From: Capitulum mitella | Lineage: Eukaryota > Arthropoda > Thecostraca > Pollicipedomorpha > Pollicipedidae | Direction of reading: 5' to 3' | Assembly: GCA_030062745.1 (NCBI GenBank) | Contig: CP099848.1 | Span: forward strand, 9,569,501-9,633,500 | DNA: 64,000 bases | Shown: positions 11,058 to 21,102 of the stretch, one piece after another | How the letters are laid out: every line of letters starts with the position of its first letter | Numbering within the stretch: the stretch's first letter is position 1 | Position numbers and translations under genes: made by a program | Notes under the pieces: generated by a model | What the model saw: the letters and a program-made list of their open reading frames with translations, nothing else | What the model was told of the DNA's origin: nothing | Databases searched by the model: none

Positions 11058-12193
11058 TAGCTCAGTTCCCCGACCACCCGACATATGAGGCGGTGTTTTC
11101 TCCCAGCGCAATAGCCCTATTTCCGACCGGACGATCTCTGAAAGCCACTCCTTTCTGTGTGAGAGTCCATGACCTGCTAATTGAGAGCGGTGTGCGACTG
11201 AGGTCCGTGGCACGTTCTTATGATCTAGACATACCTCCCTGGGAACTGGTGTCCGCTGTGGTCGACGTATCTTTGGCTGAGAACCGGAATCGCGCCGTGG
11301 CCCCGGAGGAGTTACGATCCAGAGCACTGGAGCACATGGCATCCTACGATGGCCATATGACTGCTTTCACCGATGGATCGAGGACGGAGGCTGGTGTGGG
11401 CTGTGCTTGCGTGTGTGGCCCTGACACTCGGTCATTTACTTTGCCACTCCATGCATCGGTTTATACGTCGGAACTCGTGGCTACTGGCAAGGCGCTGTGT
11501 TTTATTGAGGCAAGCGGCGATGGTTTTTACGTACTTTTTACAGACTCGCTGAGCAGCCTTTTAGCGCTGAAATGTTTCTATCCGCGTCATCCCCTTATAC
11601 AGGATATTTTAAGACGACTGACAGCGTTAGATCGACGTGGAAAGAGAGTGACATTCTGCTGGATCCCAAGCTACGTGGGGATATCTTGCAACGAACGAGC
11701 CGACGCAGCCGCGAAGCGTGCGTCACGCATGTGTGTCACGCGACGAATGTCATTGCCTGTCAAGGACTTTTATCGTGTGTTTTCGTCGTATATGTATGAC
11801 TTGTGGCAGCGTGAGTGGGATGCGCTCGGTCCGAATAAGCTTAAAAGTATTAAACCCCGCCTAGGAACTGGGGCCTCAAGTTCACGCGAAAACCGGCGAG
11901 AGGAGGTTATTCTCTGCCGTTTGCGCCTGGGCCACACACATGTAACGCATCACCATCTGTTGAAGGGCGAAGAGAGAGGGACGTGCCCCCGCTGCAGTGA
12001 GCCCCTCACTGTGCACCATGTGCTGATCACATGCAATGGTTTGATTTCAGAGCCTTTGCGGCACTTTGGGCACAGTGCGACACCTCGCACTTTGCTGGAT
12101 TTGCTGGGCGATGAGTCTCGTTTTGTAGAGACGGGACAGTTCTTCCGGTTTTTATGGGATGTCGGTTTTTCTGTGGTGTTTTTACCCTACTAG
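11058..12193 (+). pseudogene. LINE B ORF2 C-terminal fragment (RNase H and CCHC)
   Basis: The frame is open from the truncation point to the stop. It contains RNase H motifs AFTDGSRTEAG, TSELVATGKA, FTDSLSSLL and NERADAAAK, then the C-terminal zinc knuckle CPRCSEPLTVHHVLITC. The residue that is His in the young copies (IPSHVG) is Tyr here (IPSYVG), a change at a position normally conserved in the RNase H active site. Endonuclease and RT are missing, so the fragment is non-functional. The open frame continues upstream of 11058 into unrelated flanking DNA by chance. Confidence 0.88.
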
Positions 12194-12376
12194 TCACATG
12201 TGTTTTATTTTGTGTGTGCTGTTGTAGGCAACTTTTTTGTCTTGACATAATTGCGCTATATTACGCCGTCGGATTATGTTAATCGTCGTGACTCTTGCCA
12301 ATGGAGCTACTTAAAGAAGTTATGGGCGCCGAATGACCCCGCAATCGGTGCACCCCTAAGCCCCAATAACCAACCA
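11058..12376 (+). mobile_element. LINE family B, diverged 5'-truncated copy
   Basis: Matches the last third of the family B LINEs at 23.8-50.5 kb. It begins at tagctcagttccccgacc within ORF2 and ends with the family 3' stem-loop and the tail caataaccaaccaatc. It differs from the young copies by scattered substitutions, so it is an older insertion. The next elements listed give the full structure of this family. Confidence 0.92.
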
Positions 12377-14530
12377 ATCATAAAGTTTTGCCCAAGTTAT
12401 TTTCAATGTTGGGATATTTTTTCATTGTAATTTAAACCAAACCTTGGTCATGCATCTAGTTTGATCTTCTAAGCTCTGCCTTGCTTTGTTCCATTTTGCT
12501 TTTTTTTGTTTGTTTGCTTGTTTTGTTCTTTGTTCCTTTTTGCCACTTTTGAACTGGTCCACTATGACGACGATAATTTGGGCTTCAGGGCGTACTGCTG
12601 GCTGTTGGGTCATATGGTTCCCAACTCGTCCACTTACTGCACACACGTACATGTAGAAAAATATACAGTGTAGGTATCAGAAGTTTTCAACACTTCTCCA
12701 TCCACCACCAACAAAATTTAAAATGCAGTGCGATACATCAAGATCAGTGAGGCGAAGGCACTAGTTACTTTGCCCGCGAATGACAACAGCCATGGATAAA
12801 AAAAGGAAGGTATCGCAGAATATCCAATATTGCATGGACATTACATACTGCCGCCAATACCATGTACTTAACATTTACTCAAAATGTCTAGCCACACAAG
12901 CATCGCATCCAGCCCGTACCATTGCAAAGCATCAACTGTGACCGTACACGCCTACACTCTCCTCCGCGTCGGACAACTCAAACGACCCGCAAAAGACATA
13001 CGGGACGCAGCACAAACCGAAATGGGCGCCGCCATGGTGATTCGGCCGAGTTACCTCGGCGCCGGCAAGTTACCTCGACTCCGGCCGAAGTCGGCTTTCA
13101 AACTTACCGAGCTAAGAAGCGTGACGTTAACTTACCTCAGAAGCGACGACCACTTGCCTCAGGAACGACGGCTTAGCTCGGTACTGCTTGTTGGACCTCG
13201 TCGTTGGTCATGGTGGGACTAAAAGACTGGTAAACTGTTGCCGGCAATCCTTTGCTCCGAGTGCAGTGAACTGATAAGCTTTAAAACCTTACCAATTGAC
13301 GTTGCTATCTCAATTTGCTATCCTTGTGAAAACCTAGTGGTCATAGGCCAGGTTGGCAAAGGTTAACAAAGGTCGTCGAGAGTGATCGGTGATGCCATAA
13401 TCCGTGTTGCAGGCAGTGCCCTGGGTCTTTGGGACCAATCGCCACCACTAGACCTTCAGTAATGAACGCATCGTGTGTGAATTGATTGTGCGGATGTTAA
13501 TAACCTTGCGTCAGGTCAATATAACCTTCCAAAACGCCAAGAAGTGCCATGTTTACCCGCAGGCAGTTCCATGGTCCGAGCCAATGGGACGAATACTTTA
13601 CCAGAACCATGGGTGTAATTTGCGATTTTTGTAGGTACTGGGCATCCCAAATGTTGACTAGGTACCTAAAGATTTGCGATTTTATCGTGGGGCCCCACTG
13701 AGTGGACACTTCCAATGATTTGCATTCCCTAAGATAATGCTTGCACGGGCATCACCAGTGCATTGAGGAAGTTGCATTCCTGACCAGAATTTAACCAATC
13801 ATCGCGGAGTAGCTCGTATTTTTTAGGATTTGTGACCCTGAGCCAAGTCTGTGACCCTAATAATACGACGGGTCCATATCAAATCAAGACGTTTGTGGAT
13901 TTCGAGGGCTGCCGGTCTATCCCATGTCACTTTGCCCAAGAAAACATTGTGAACTAATGACGTGTTGATTAAAGCAGGTTTAATGTCATGAATATGAACA
14001 AGTTTGAAGCTTGCCATCACCTTGTGCTTTCAGCAGTCGTTTAGTTCCATGGCTTACTGAGCTATTCATCGTGACGTCATTTTCCATTGAAAGTCGGTCG
14101 CAGTGCGTAAACCTTGTAGAAACGACAGCTGAGCTACATTAAACTTACCCTTAAAAACGATGGTAAGGTAACTTGGCCAATTACCTCGTGGCCGCAAAAG
14201 TGCTTCTGAACAGGGCTCTGGGTGTATACGGCGGCTTTGAGACGGCGGTGGGGTCATTCGTCAATTACGCAACGGGCCAGGGAATAGGAGGCTGTGACTG
14301 GCAGAGCGCCAACAGATAAGAGCAGAGGTAAACCTGAAAATACGTCAGCTGAGCTTAGAAAAGGTACAAGGGTGACATTATTCCGTTGCAGAAATCATGA
14401 AGTGACGAGCCGTAAAGCAACGTAACCAACCAATGAGGGTCTGTGACTTTTTATATATTGGTAAAAACGCAAGATAAGGCCAACGTTTCCGCTTTGTTTC
14501 CGCTTTCTGTCTGAAATGTCAGGGTGTTTA
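12377..14530. other. No supported gene; decayed repeats
   Basis: No conserved protein is visible. Between about 13040 and 13190 the word ttacctcgg and relatives recur, and similar words return at 14160-14190, suggesting decayed MITE-like or minisatellite DNA. No clear terminal inverted repeats were found. Confidence 0.4.
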
Positions 14531-15085
14531 CTAAATGTTAACATCTAATTCTGTACAATATTTATGAAATGTGCGCAACATTTCATAAACATCCTCAATT
14601 TTAGCGTCTTTGGCTTCTTCAACAATCGCCACTCGCGACGTGCTCGTATAGCAAACGCTGAATTTCGCGTCCGCGGCGATCGTTCCACTTCTCGTCTGCA
14701 TGGCGCACAGCGGGCTGCGGCATGAGGCCATTGGTCCAGTCCACTGCAGCCATCCACATGGGGTTGATGGGTTCCCCACAGTCCTCTACCAGGTTGTGGA
14801 GGACAGCTGCTGCCACTACCAACTTGGTTACTGTTCTGGCGTAATGTTCCGAACGTTTCAGAATCCGCCGCCAACGACATTTTAAGCGCCCAAATGTCTG
14901 TTCCACCACTACTCGAGCCCTGTTTAGTTTAATGTTGATTGCCTTCTGGGCGGGCGTCACCTGGCCACGGAAGCCCTTCACTAGCCAGGGTCGCAGGGGG
15001 TAAGCGGCATTCCCATCCACCAGGAGTGGGATGTCTTGGCCGCTAACCCTCACGTGGCCTTGTGAACACAAAGCAGCCTTAGCAG
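14531..15085 (-). pseudogene. PIF/Harbinger transposase C-terminal fragment
   Basis: The minus-strand frame at 15071-14619 shows the DDE nuclease half of a Harbinger transposase: LLVDGNAAYPLRPWL (an Asp in the usual GDxAYP position), then NRARVVVEQTFGRLKCRWRRI (the catalytic Glu region), then AAAVLHN. Upstream residues, including the first catalytic Asp and the HTH, are missing because an unrelated LINE fragment begins at about 15120. The C-terminus drifts into another frame. PIF/Harbinger elements normally also encode a MADF/Myb-like protein; a truncated MADF gene lies far away at 29.6 kb, with no evidence that the two belong together. Confidence 0.85.
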
Positions 15086-15119
15086 CATGGCAATGAAAAC
15101 GCGGTAGATTACACCACGA

Positions 15120-15893
15120 TCTTCATGAAAAGACGATTTTTATGCAGTATCAGTACTCAGACAGTCATGTTTTACTGGATCCTGAGTCACCTGGGCGCGG
15201 GTGGTAATGAGCAGGCCGACGCAGCTGCAAAACGACTCACGCGGATTCCTCACACACGATCATTTCCGATTTCCGCCAGTGATTTTTATGACGTCTTGTC
15301 GGCTTTTCTGCACAGCCATTGGCCTTGCAGTTGGAACGTAACTGAGGCAAACACGCTGAAGGCACTGAAGCTCGTTTTGAGCTGTCGGCGCCATGTTCTG
15401 AAGTCGAGGAGAGGGGAGGTGGCTGAGTTGTTTACATGCTGGGCATACTTACCTCGCTCACCATTGCTTGCTCTGCGGGGAGGAGAAACCCGCTGCCCTC
15501 GGTGCAGTAGCTCTCTGGACTGTGCGTCACGTGAATGTCCTCTGTCGTGAATTCGACGAGGAACGAAAGCGTCGCTTTGGCCGTCATCCTGAGACTCTCC
15601 ACTCGATCAACTTGCTTGGCGATGATTCACTCTGTATCACACGTCTTCCAGTTTCTTGCGAACATCGGCTTCTCTGTCATCTATTCGCCGATCTAGCTGC
15701 GGCCGAAAATCCCCGCGTTCACTAACTTGCTGTATCCATTTCTCGTTTCCTTTTTGCTCCCTGCGTGTTCTGTTGTCATGAACGCAGATGGTAGAAAACG
15801 TGTTTCTTGATTCTGCTCAGGAAAACATTGTTTGTTGGTGCGATATGACCATGCAGTCGATGCGCTCAAAAGCCCAAATCACCACCGCACCAC
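15120..15893 (+). mobile_element. LINE family C, 5'-truncated 3' fragment
   Basis: A third I-type LINE. The frame at 15125-15550 contains the end of an RNase H domain (WILSHLGAGGNEQADAAAK) followed by a decayed cysteine-rich tail (CPRCSSSLDCA), with frameshifts after it. The 3' UTR runs from ttgctgtatccatttctcg to the stem-forming end gcgcgatatgacc...gcagtcgatgcgc and finishes near aagcccaaatcac. The same 3' UTR recurs at 18.5-18.7 kb, and its last part at 16.4 kb, so this is a multi-copy family. Confidence 0.82.
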
Positions 15894-16099
15894 GTCCGGC
15901 CTGAACCCTGGCCGGCGCCGGGCGGCCACCCACGTTGGAGCGAGCTGGGTCCGCCTGAGTGGACGCCCCTGCTCGGGGCCTGGACGGGCGGGCAGCCGGA
16001 GGTCAGCCGGCTGGATCCCGCCCTCGGGCGGGTGACGGCCATCGGGCCACTGGGCCAGAAGTCCCGTTACGGGACGATTGGCTGGGGGGTTTAAGAGTT

Positions 16100-16750
16100 T
16101 CCACTGTCTTTTAGAGGATGTAGTTCTGAAAGTCGATCCGTTTGTGTGCTGATCGTGCATGTCTTGTCTTGAGCTACCTCAGCATATGTTTTGTTTGCTG
16201 GTGAGGTGAGGATGACATCAGGTTCTTTTCTGGACTTCCGGGAACGATACACTAGTTGTTGCTCTGATCTCCCGGATGGCCTTTTCCCGCGTCCAGATTG
16301 GGCACCGACTGGGACTGATTTTGTGGGCATTGCTCCCACAACTCGGGCACTTCTGTGGTGAAGCGCACATGGCTCCGTCGTCCTGAGCTCCACACTTGGG
16401 GTGCCTTGCTTTTCGTTATGGGTGCGATTTGACCATGCAGTCCATGCGCCCTAAAGCCCAGATCACTACCATCACGGGGTGCCTTGCTTCTTGCCGGCAT
16501 TTTCTCGAGCGATGACCGAACCTCTGGCTTTTGAAACATCTCACCGGCTTGGGAGTGAAGACTCGCACGTTTTAGCGGAGATGGCCGGCAACAAGAGCGA
16601 TGGGAAACGTCTTTGTATTATATTTGTAACCAAGAGGTTCTTGTCCCCTCGTTCGCCTTTTTTGAAGGTGGTTAGTCGTCGGTAGCCGACGTGGACGGCT
16701 CCTGCTGTTCGTAACTCTTGCTGGATTTCTGTTTCCAACATGAACCTCAA
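16100..16750 (-). pseudogene. LINE ORF1 relic with zinc knuckles
   Basis: Several minus-strand frames together give the hallmark end of an I-type ORF1: VGYRRL before the knuckle, KPVRCFKSQRFGHRSRKC (about 16490-16545), then CPSCGSNAHKISPSRC (about 16310-16360) and YAEVAQDKTCTISTQTD (about 16150-16200). It is interrupted by a 64-bp LINE C scrap (16412-16475), by frameshifts, and by about 100 extra bases at 16560-16670. It abuts the CRESS Rep fragment at about 16750, so the virus and LINE junction is here. Confidence 0.75.
16398..16489 (+). mobile_element. 64-bp LINE C 3' scrap with 14-bp target-site duplication
   Basis: The direct repeat ggggtgccttgctt occurs at 16398-16411 and 16476-16489. 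Between the two copies (16412-16475) lies only the extreme 3' end of LINE C (gtgcgatttgacc...gcagtccatgcgcc...agcccagatcac). This is what a very short target-primed reverse transcription product looks like. Confidence 0.88.
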
Positions 16751-16751
16751 C

Positions 16752-16973
16752 TCAAGAGTGAGCTGTTGGTAGGAATTGCCGCACCCGGTTGAGCCGACAC
16801 GAAGTTCGAAACTCGATATATTCTTGTAAGCAGCACGTACCTCCTCTTCCAACTTCCTCCCCGACCACAAATCGTTGAACGTCCTCATTGCTCGAAAGTA
16901 CTTCAGAGTAGTCAATATCCAAGTCCGGGTTGTTCAGCGTAAAACACCAACGTTGGGCCCGCGCCGCAGTCAC
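16752..16973 (-). pseudogene. rep: CRESS-DNA virus Rep N-terminal fragment (endogenous viral element)
   Basis: A 74-codon open stretch with the start of a circovirus-like replication initiator. RCR motif I is visible as FTLNNP near residues 11-16. Motif II is present in degenerate form as CLQEYIEF, with Cys where the first metal-binding His is expected. The catalytic Tyr motif III and the SF3 helicase are absent because the insertion ends at a LINE ORF1 relic. The first codon is GTG preceded by a stop, so no ATG remains. In a live virus this HUH endonuclease nicks the origin stem-loop; here that stem-loop lies 15 bases upstream (16988-17037). Not functional. Confidence 0.82.
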
Positions 16974-16987
16974 TCAAAAACTGTAAG

Positions 16988-17037
16988 GTGGACCGGGCCA
17001 GTCGGGCGGGTAATACTGAGCCCCCAGCCTGGTCCAC
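16988..17037 (-). other. Rolling-circle origin stem-loop of the CRESS-DNA insertion
   Basis: An 11-bp stem (16988-16998 with 17027-17037, one G-T pair) encloses a loop that, read on the minus strand, carries the nonanucleotide cagtattac (17010-17018). This fits the NANTATTAC nick site of circovirus-like genomes, on the same strand as Rep and just upstream of it, the expected place. Origin and Rep together make the viral assignment stronger than either alone. Confidence 0.78.
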
Positions 17038-17362
17038 GCGCTGATTGGTTGTGACGTCACGTGCCGTATGAATCTTATCGCTATCTTAGGCGTCGCGGAC
17101 TCGGAGCCGCATTGGCAAACATAACAGCTCCAGTTCAAATTCAAACATAGGTTATGACTCAGTGGCCGATAACGAAATGACCTAACGTAACCTAAGTTGT
17201 TGGCTACCCGCGGTGGAGATGGGGTCGCTACTCCTCGGCGCTTTCGGAACCGTTTAACCTACTGTCCGTCGTTAGCAACAGGTCTTCCGCCTACCCGCAG
17301 TGGGGATTGGAGACGCGCGGCCTTCGGCCGCACACAAAAAGGTAAATTCGCTGTCCAGTTTA

Positions 17363-17812
17363 TTATTTCAAAGGCACCATGGTTACATAATAAATAAAAC
17401 GCAACTGAACACCCTGCGGCGCGATAGTGTGGTTATCCAGCGCTCCAGCACCATTGAAAATAGAACCAAGGTGAATATTAGTATCGTCCGTAGAAAACAA
17501 TCCAGACCTCGAAGGCATCATGTCAACAGACTGAGCCAAGGTAAGGACCGTCTTAATCCTACGATAACTGGTATACATCCTACGACCATCAAACATCTTC
17601 GAATGACAGTGCGCAGCTACTGACACGGATAACTTTTGCTTCTCCGTCCAATCGGACGTCCAGTACATGTACAAAGGCCGAAAGCCGACGTAATTCGGCA
17701 TGACGTCCATTGACACATCAGGCAGTTGCTCACGGTTATACATCACCCCAGTAACATTAATGCTAGGATGTACCTGCACACGCACACCAGTAACCCTATA
17801 ATAGCGAAAGTT
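17363..17812 (-). pseudogene. Probable CRESS-DNA virus capsid fragment
   Basis: About 149 open codons on the minus strand without an ATG (a stop at 17813-17815 bounds it upstream). The N-terminal end reads FRYYRVTGVRVQVHPS, the pattern of an early jelly-roll strand in circovirus-like capsids, and the C-terminus ends in a beta-like strand (QLRFIYYVTMVPLK). The basic N-terminal arm is missing. It lies beyond the origin from Rep and in the same orientation, so this virus would have had a one-direction gene order. No diagnostic motif exists for such capsids; the call rests on position plus pattern. Confidence 0.45.
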
Positions 17813-17878
17813 CTACCGCTATAGGCTTCGCCGCTATATTTTAATCACCGCTATAGGCTTCGCCACGAACTTTCGTAG
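17807..17878. repeat. Direct repeats nested in an inverted repeat at the CRESS insertion edge
   Basis: Two copies of accgctataggcttcgcc (about 17813 and 17847) lie between gcgaaagtt and its complement aactttcg. The unit sits at the upstream end of the capsid-like frame and may mark the insertion boundary or a viral intergenic element. Confidence 0.6.
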
Positions 17879-17929
17879 TTTCCCATGAGCTTGTTGTGAT
17901 CATCATACGTCTGTTCATATCCTCGGCAC

Positions 17930-18470
17930 GCCAAAGTTACAAGCCACCACATGTATCTCTTGGCAAGATGGATCTGTGTAGGCCTGTTGGCTACATTGAT
18001 GAGATGAGCCAGGAACCTCGCTTGTTAATCTGCCCCTGCTTGCACAATGACCCACACGTCCACAGGAGTTGGAGGCCACCTTCTTTAGTATGGCGAACTG
18101 ATTTCTTTGGTTTGTGACCTGTGCGACAGCAGTTGCTGCATTTTCCAGGAGATTCCACTTTTTGCTGCTTCAGAGTCCCCTTAGGCTGACACCTTAGCAA
18201 AGACAGGACTGACCAAAGTATTGCCAGTCGCTCTGCTAGTAGATTTTTTCAAAGATATTTCCTGTGCCTGTGAGATACTAAATACTTCCTCCACTGTCAA
18301 CTCGCCATCGTTGACCCCGAACCTTTCTGGGCACGTGGTCCGTAAGCAGGCGGAAAACGGACCTGAGTCTATTACAGATAAGGCTCTACAACAAATACAA
18401 CAAATTTGGCCATGCTGCCGCGACCGCCTCACACGCAATTCCCGGCCACGGGCAGTTGGCCGACTGCCAC
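17930..18470 (-). pseudogene. Possible Gypsy-type gag relic
   Basis: Two minus-strand frames separated by a stop. The first (18438-18181) reads like the end of a Ty3/Gypsy gag (ELTVEEVFSISQAQEISLKK). The next (18200-17991) has a partial zinc knuckle CSNCCRTGHKPKK lacking its last Cys. No protease or RT follows. The assignment rests on pattern only. Confidence 0.4.
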
Positions 18471-18519
18471 GAGACGCAACACGGAATGCATGGGGGCGGC
18501 ATGAGATCTAGCTGTGGCC

Positions 18520-18708
18520 GACAGTTTGTGTTCTCTAGTTTCCTGTAGCCAATCTCTCGTTTCCTTTTTGCTCCCGGCATGTTCTGCTGTCATGAACACA
18601 GACGCGAGAAGATGCGAGTTTCTTGAATCTGCTCAGTAAAACATTCGTGATGGGCGCGACATGACTATGCAGTCGATGCGCCCTGAAGCCCAAATCACCC
18701 CTGCTCAG
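18520..18708 (+). mobile_element. LINE family C 3' UTR fragment
   Basis: Closely similar to 15726-15893: shared blocks include ctctcgtttcctttttgctc, ttgaatctgctcag and the terminal stem gggcgcgacatgac...gcagtcgatgcgccc, ending at aagcccaaatcacc. Heavily 5'-truncated. Confidence 0.82.
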
Positions 18709-18759
18709 ATCTCACCGCCTAGCGAACCAACTCTCGACTGCTGGCGTTTGACAGGCGGC

Positions 18760-19730
18760 GGTTGATGTCCCTCGGGCGATCCGTAACATTGTGCATTGTG
18801 CGGTCATCCTCCCCGCCGCTGAACGACGACGGGAATCCCCTCTTCGACGAGAATCCCCGCTTCAACCACGTAGAATGGCAGTGCATTATGCAGTGTTTCA
18901 CATATGTAAAATGCGATACCGAGTTGAACGGCATGAACCGTCTGGTGGACGCCGTGCCGCTCTGTGAGGTACGTGCCCAGACGTCTGGACTGGGCCAGCC
19001 GAGTCATTATGCCGAGCGACGCGGACTGGAAAACTGAGACTAATGCGTTGTTGGCCTTGGCGACACACAGCAAAAAGGCGCCTATGACTATGTCATCTGG
19101 CCACACATACCTTTCGCCGTTAAGCATTCGTCCGCTTGATGAGTATGTTGTTGATTTCGGAAACCCTCACTAGCTGGTTGCCAATCTTCAGTGACTTCCG
19201 GGGTTCGCCCACAAGTTTTGGACAGTCCGAGAGGTGCTCTTGCGTCTTGCACTCTGATGGATTTCTCTGGCTCCTTGGGGTGTGGATGGATGCAGTAGAT
19301 CACAAAGAACAGCCCTTCTTAGATATGTGATCCGTGGTTTCTTTTTTCTGTGTTTCAACTGCTCATACACATCGTCCATTGCACTTGTCATCTTCCTTTT
19401 ATGTCTCTGGCTTTGCTGTGGGATGAGTGACTCCCTTTGTCGCGCCGAGCCGTCTTGCAACAGAAGCTCGACGAACTCGCCGGGCTGCAGTCGCCTGCTC
19501 TTCTGCATGAGCAGGTTCTTGATGGTCTTGAACCGGGATTCCACGCACGCATCTGATGCTGGCCTAGTCGTGATGAGCTGCGACCACAGAGGGACGAGAG
19601 GCCTTGCAGGTGACAGCAGGTAGTCCAGCAGCGGTGGACAGCAGCTGCTGGTCGGTTTTCCGTCTTGGTTTCCACTGTCTTTTCTTGCGTCTTGCTTGTG
19701 ATGTCTTGCGGCAGACATCATCACTTCTCC
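18760..19730 (-). pseudogene. Probable transposon-derived protein with Ulp1-like part, broken
   Basis: The upper frame (19724-19188) contains ASDACVESRFKTIKNLLMQK followed by RLQPGEFVELLLQ, a pattern I associate with the C-terminal part of transposase-like proteins that are highly repeated in invertebrate genomes. After two stops a second frame (19127-18804) begins with RYVWPDDIVIGAFLLCVA, resembling the first helices of a C48/Ulp1-type cysteine protease domain. The catalytic His, Asp and Cys are not visible because the fragment ends. The family is uncertain. Confidence 0.35.
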
Positions 19731-20099
19731 GAAATGCTGGCCGAAGTTGTTGGAGCGCCGGTAGGAAGGCCACTTGTCCTTGACCGATTGCCTTTCAGAG
19801 TTGGCTTCGGTTTGTCCTGGGTGTCATCCGCTTCGCTGTCGCGCGGCGGCACATTGAGAACAAGCGCGCACGAGAACAGGCGCGCACGGCGACAGGAGCA
19901 GCCGGCACGCCCACCGGAACAGTCAGAGCTAGCTCCGCCAGCTCTGACGCCTGCTGCATGCGTCGGTGTCGGGTGGCTGGGGACCCGATCGGTCCTCCGG
20001 ACAACGGGACCGCCGCCTTCCGATGCGGCGGACGCAAGAATCAAGGTGATGAAATCTGCACCTGTCATTTTTTCAGATCACTCATCGCGTGGTCTGAGG

Positions 20100-20515
20100 A
20101 CGGATTTCTCGCCTGGCGGTCGAAGGTTGGGCAGCAGTGTCATGATATGACTGGGTTCTGTGGGTCTCGTGACATTGTCGCCTCTCACCCATAGGGATAT
20201 ACGCTGTTTGTGCTTTAAGGCGAGAATTTCTTTTTCCGCGAAGAAGATGAGGCACCGGCGTGAAGGCGTGCCGTGGTCTGCATTGCAGTTCGCACATTTT
20301 AAGTGGTTGATGTGTATTTTCGGATCTGATGATCACCGTCTGCACGTCTGGTACATCTCTGGCGCTTCTACCACTTATCGATGAAGTGTTCCAAGATGTG
20401 ACATTTAAAACATCGCGACGGGTCCGGTACGTGACATTTCACGGTAACATGGCGTCCATTTCGCACGCCGGGGAGGTAAAACAGAGCTGCTGAATATGTT
20501 CAATGACTTGAAAGT
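20100..20515 (-). pseudogene. LINE ORF1 relic adjoining the parvovirus insertion
   Basis: Minus-strand frames give the ORF1 knuckle region of an I-type LINE with stops: PDPSRCFKC, then remnants corresponding to the later knuckles, then a stretch ending near the Glu-Ile-Leu-Ala-Leu-Lys segment (about 20210-20235). It meets the presumed viral leader exon at about 20515, so a LINE has replaced the remainder of that viral gene. Confidence 0.55.
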
Positions 20516-20833
20516 TTCCTAAAATCTGAGATAGCATATTTGTTGCATCTACCAAGATCTTTCTTCCAGCTGCTCCGGTGGTGGAACGGGCAGTAATGTC
20601 GCCAGCGCCGAAATTATACTGCTCCCAGCTCTCGTCGAGAAGCAGATCACGTATGTCCGTTGGTGTAGAACTACGGACTGGCGCCCATCCTTCTTGAAGT
20701 ATATCGGCTCCGGCAGCTCCACTGGATACTTGGTCAGCACGCTGATCCTGAAACACAAATCACAGTACTGCACTTCACACTCTCATCTCTCAAAAAAAAA
20801 CTCCTAAACCACCGTTCACTCACTCACCTGCAT
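20439..20833 (-). pseudogene. Viral leader: mini-exon, 80-nt intron and start of a second exon (truncated)
   Basis: In viral sense, just inside palindrome H1, lies an ATG plus one codon (20833-20828) followed at once by a consensus donor (gtgagtgag from 20827). A pyrimidine-rich acceptor ending in CAG lies at 20750-20748. The frame after the acceptor is open for about 75 codons (to about 20520) before LINE ORF1 sequence takes over. The protein is not recognisable; by position it should be the N-terminus of a non-structural protein of a second viral copy. An arthropod-type initiator (tcagtc, 20864-20859) precedes the ATG by about 30 bases. Confidence 0.45.
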
Positions 20834-20883
20834 GTTCACGCTACGACTCCTCGAACAAGACTGACCAAAAAAACGCCTGGTAA

Positions 20884-21024
20884 TCCGTCCTCAGCTGCTA
20901 GTTATCTGGGCCGGGGGGGGCCTTATCTTATCGCGGGATCTGCGTACGCAGATCGTGGCACGTACGTGCCACCCGCGATAAGATAAGGCCCCCCCGGCCC
21001 AGATAACTAGCAGCTGAGGACGGA
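20884..21024. repeat. T-shaped viral terminal palindrome H1
   Basis: 141 nt. The outer stem of about 53 bp (20884-20936 with 20973-21024) is perfect apart from one extra G in a G/C tract. At its tip are two perfect 18-nt palindromes, gatctgcgtacgcagatc (20937-20954) and gtggcacgtacgtgccac (20955-20972). This is the A-BB'-CC'-A' layout of a parvovirus T-shaped telomere, which serves as replication primer and carries the terminal resolution site in a live virus. Confidence 0.93.
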
Positions 21025-21034
21025 CGTTTTTTTT

Positions 21035-21102
21035 CATTCTAACGGCCGGCGGGCACGTACGTGACCGCGGCCCGGCGTACGCCGGGCCCGGCCGTTAGAA
21101 TG
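21035..21102. repeat. T-shaped viral terminal palindrome H2
   Basis: 68 nt. The stem is 14 bp (21035-21048 with 21089-21102); the tip arms are gcgggcacgtacgtgaccgc (21049-21068, one mismatch) and ggcccggcgtacgccgggcc (21069-21088, perfect). The arm cores (cacgtacgtg and gcgtacgc) are the same as in H1 but in swapped order, as expected if H2 is the inverted counterpart of H1. It lies on the VP side and is separated from H1 by a short T-rich spacer. Confidence 0.9.
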
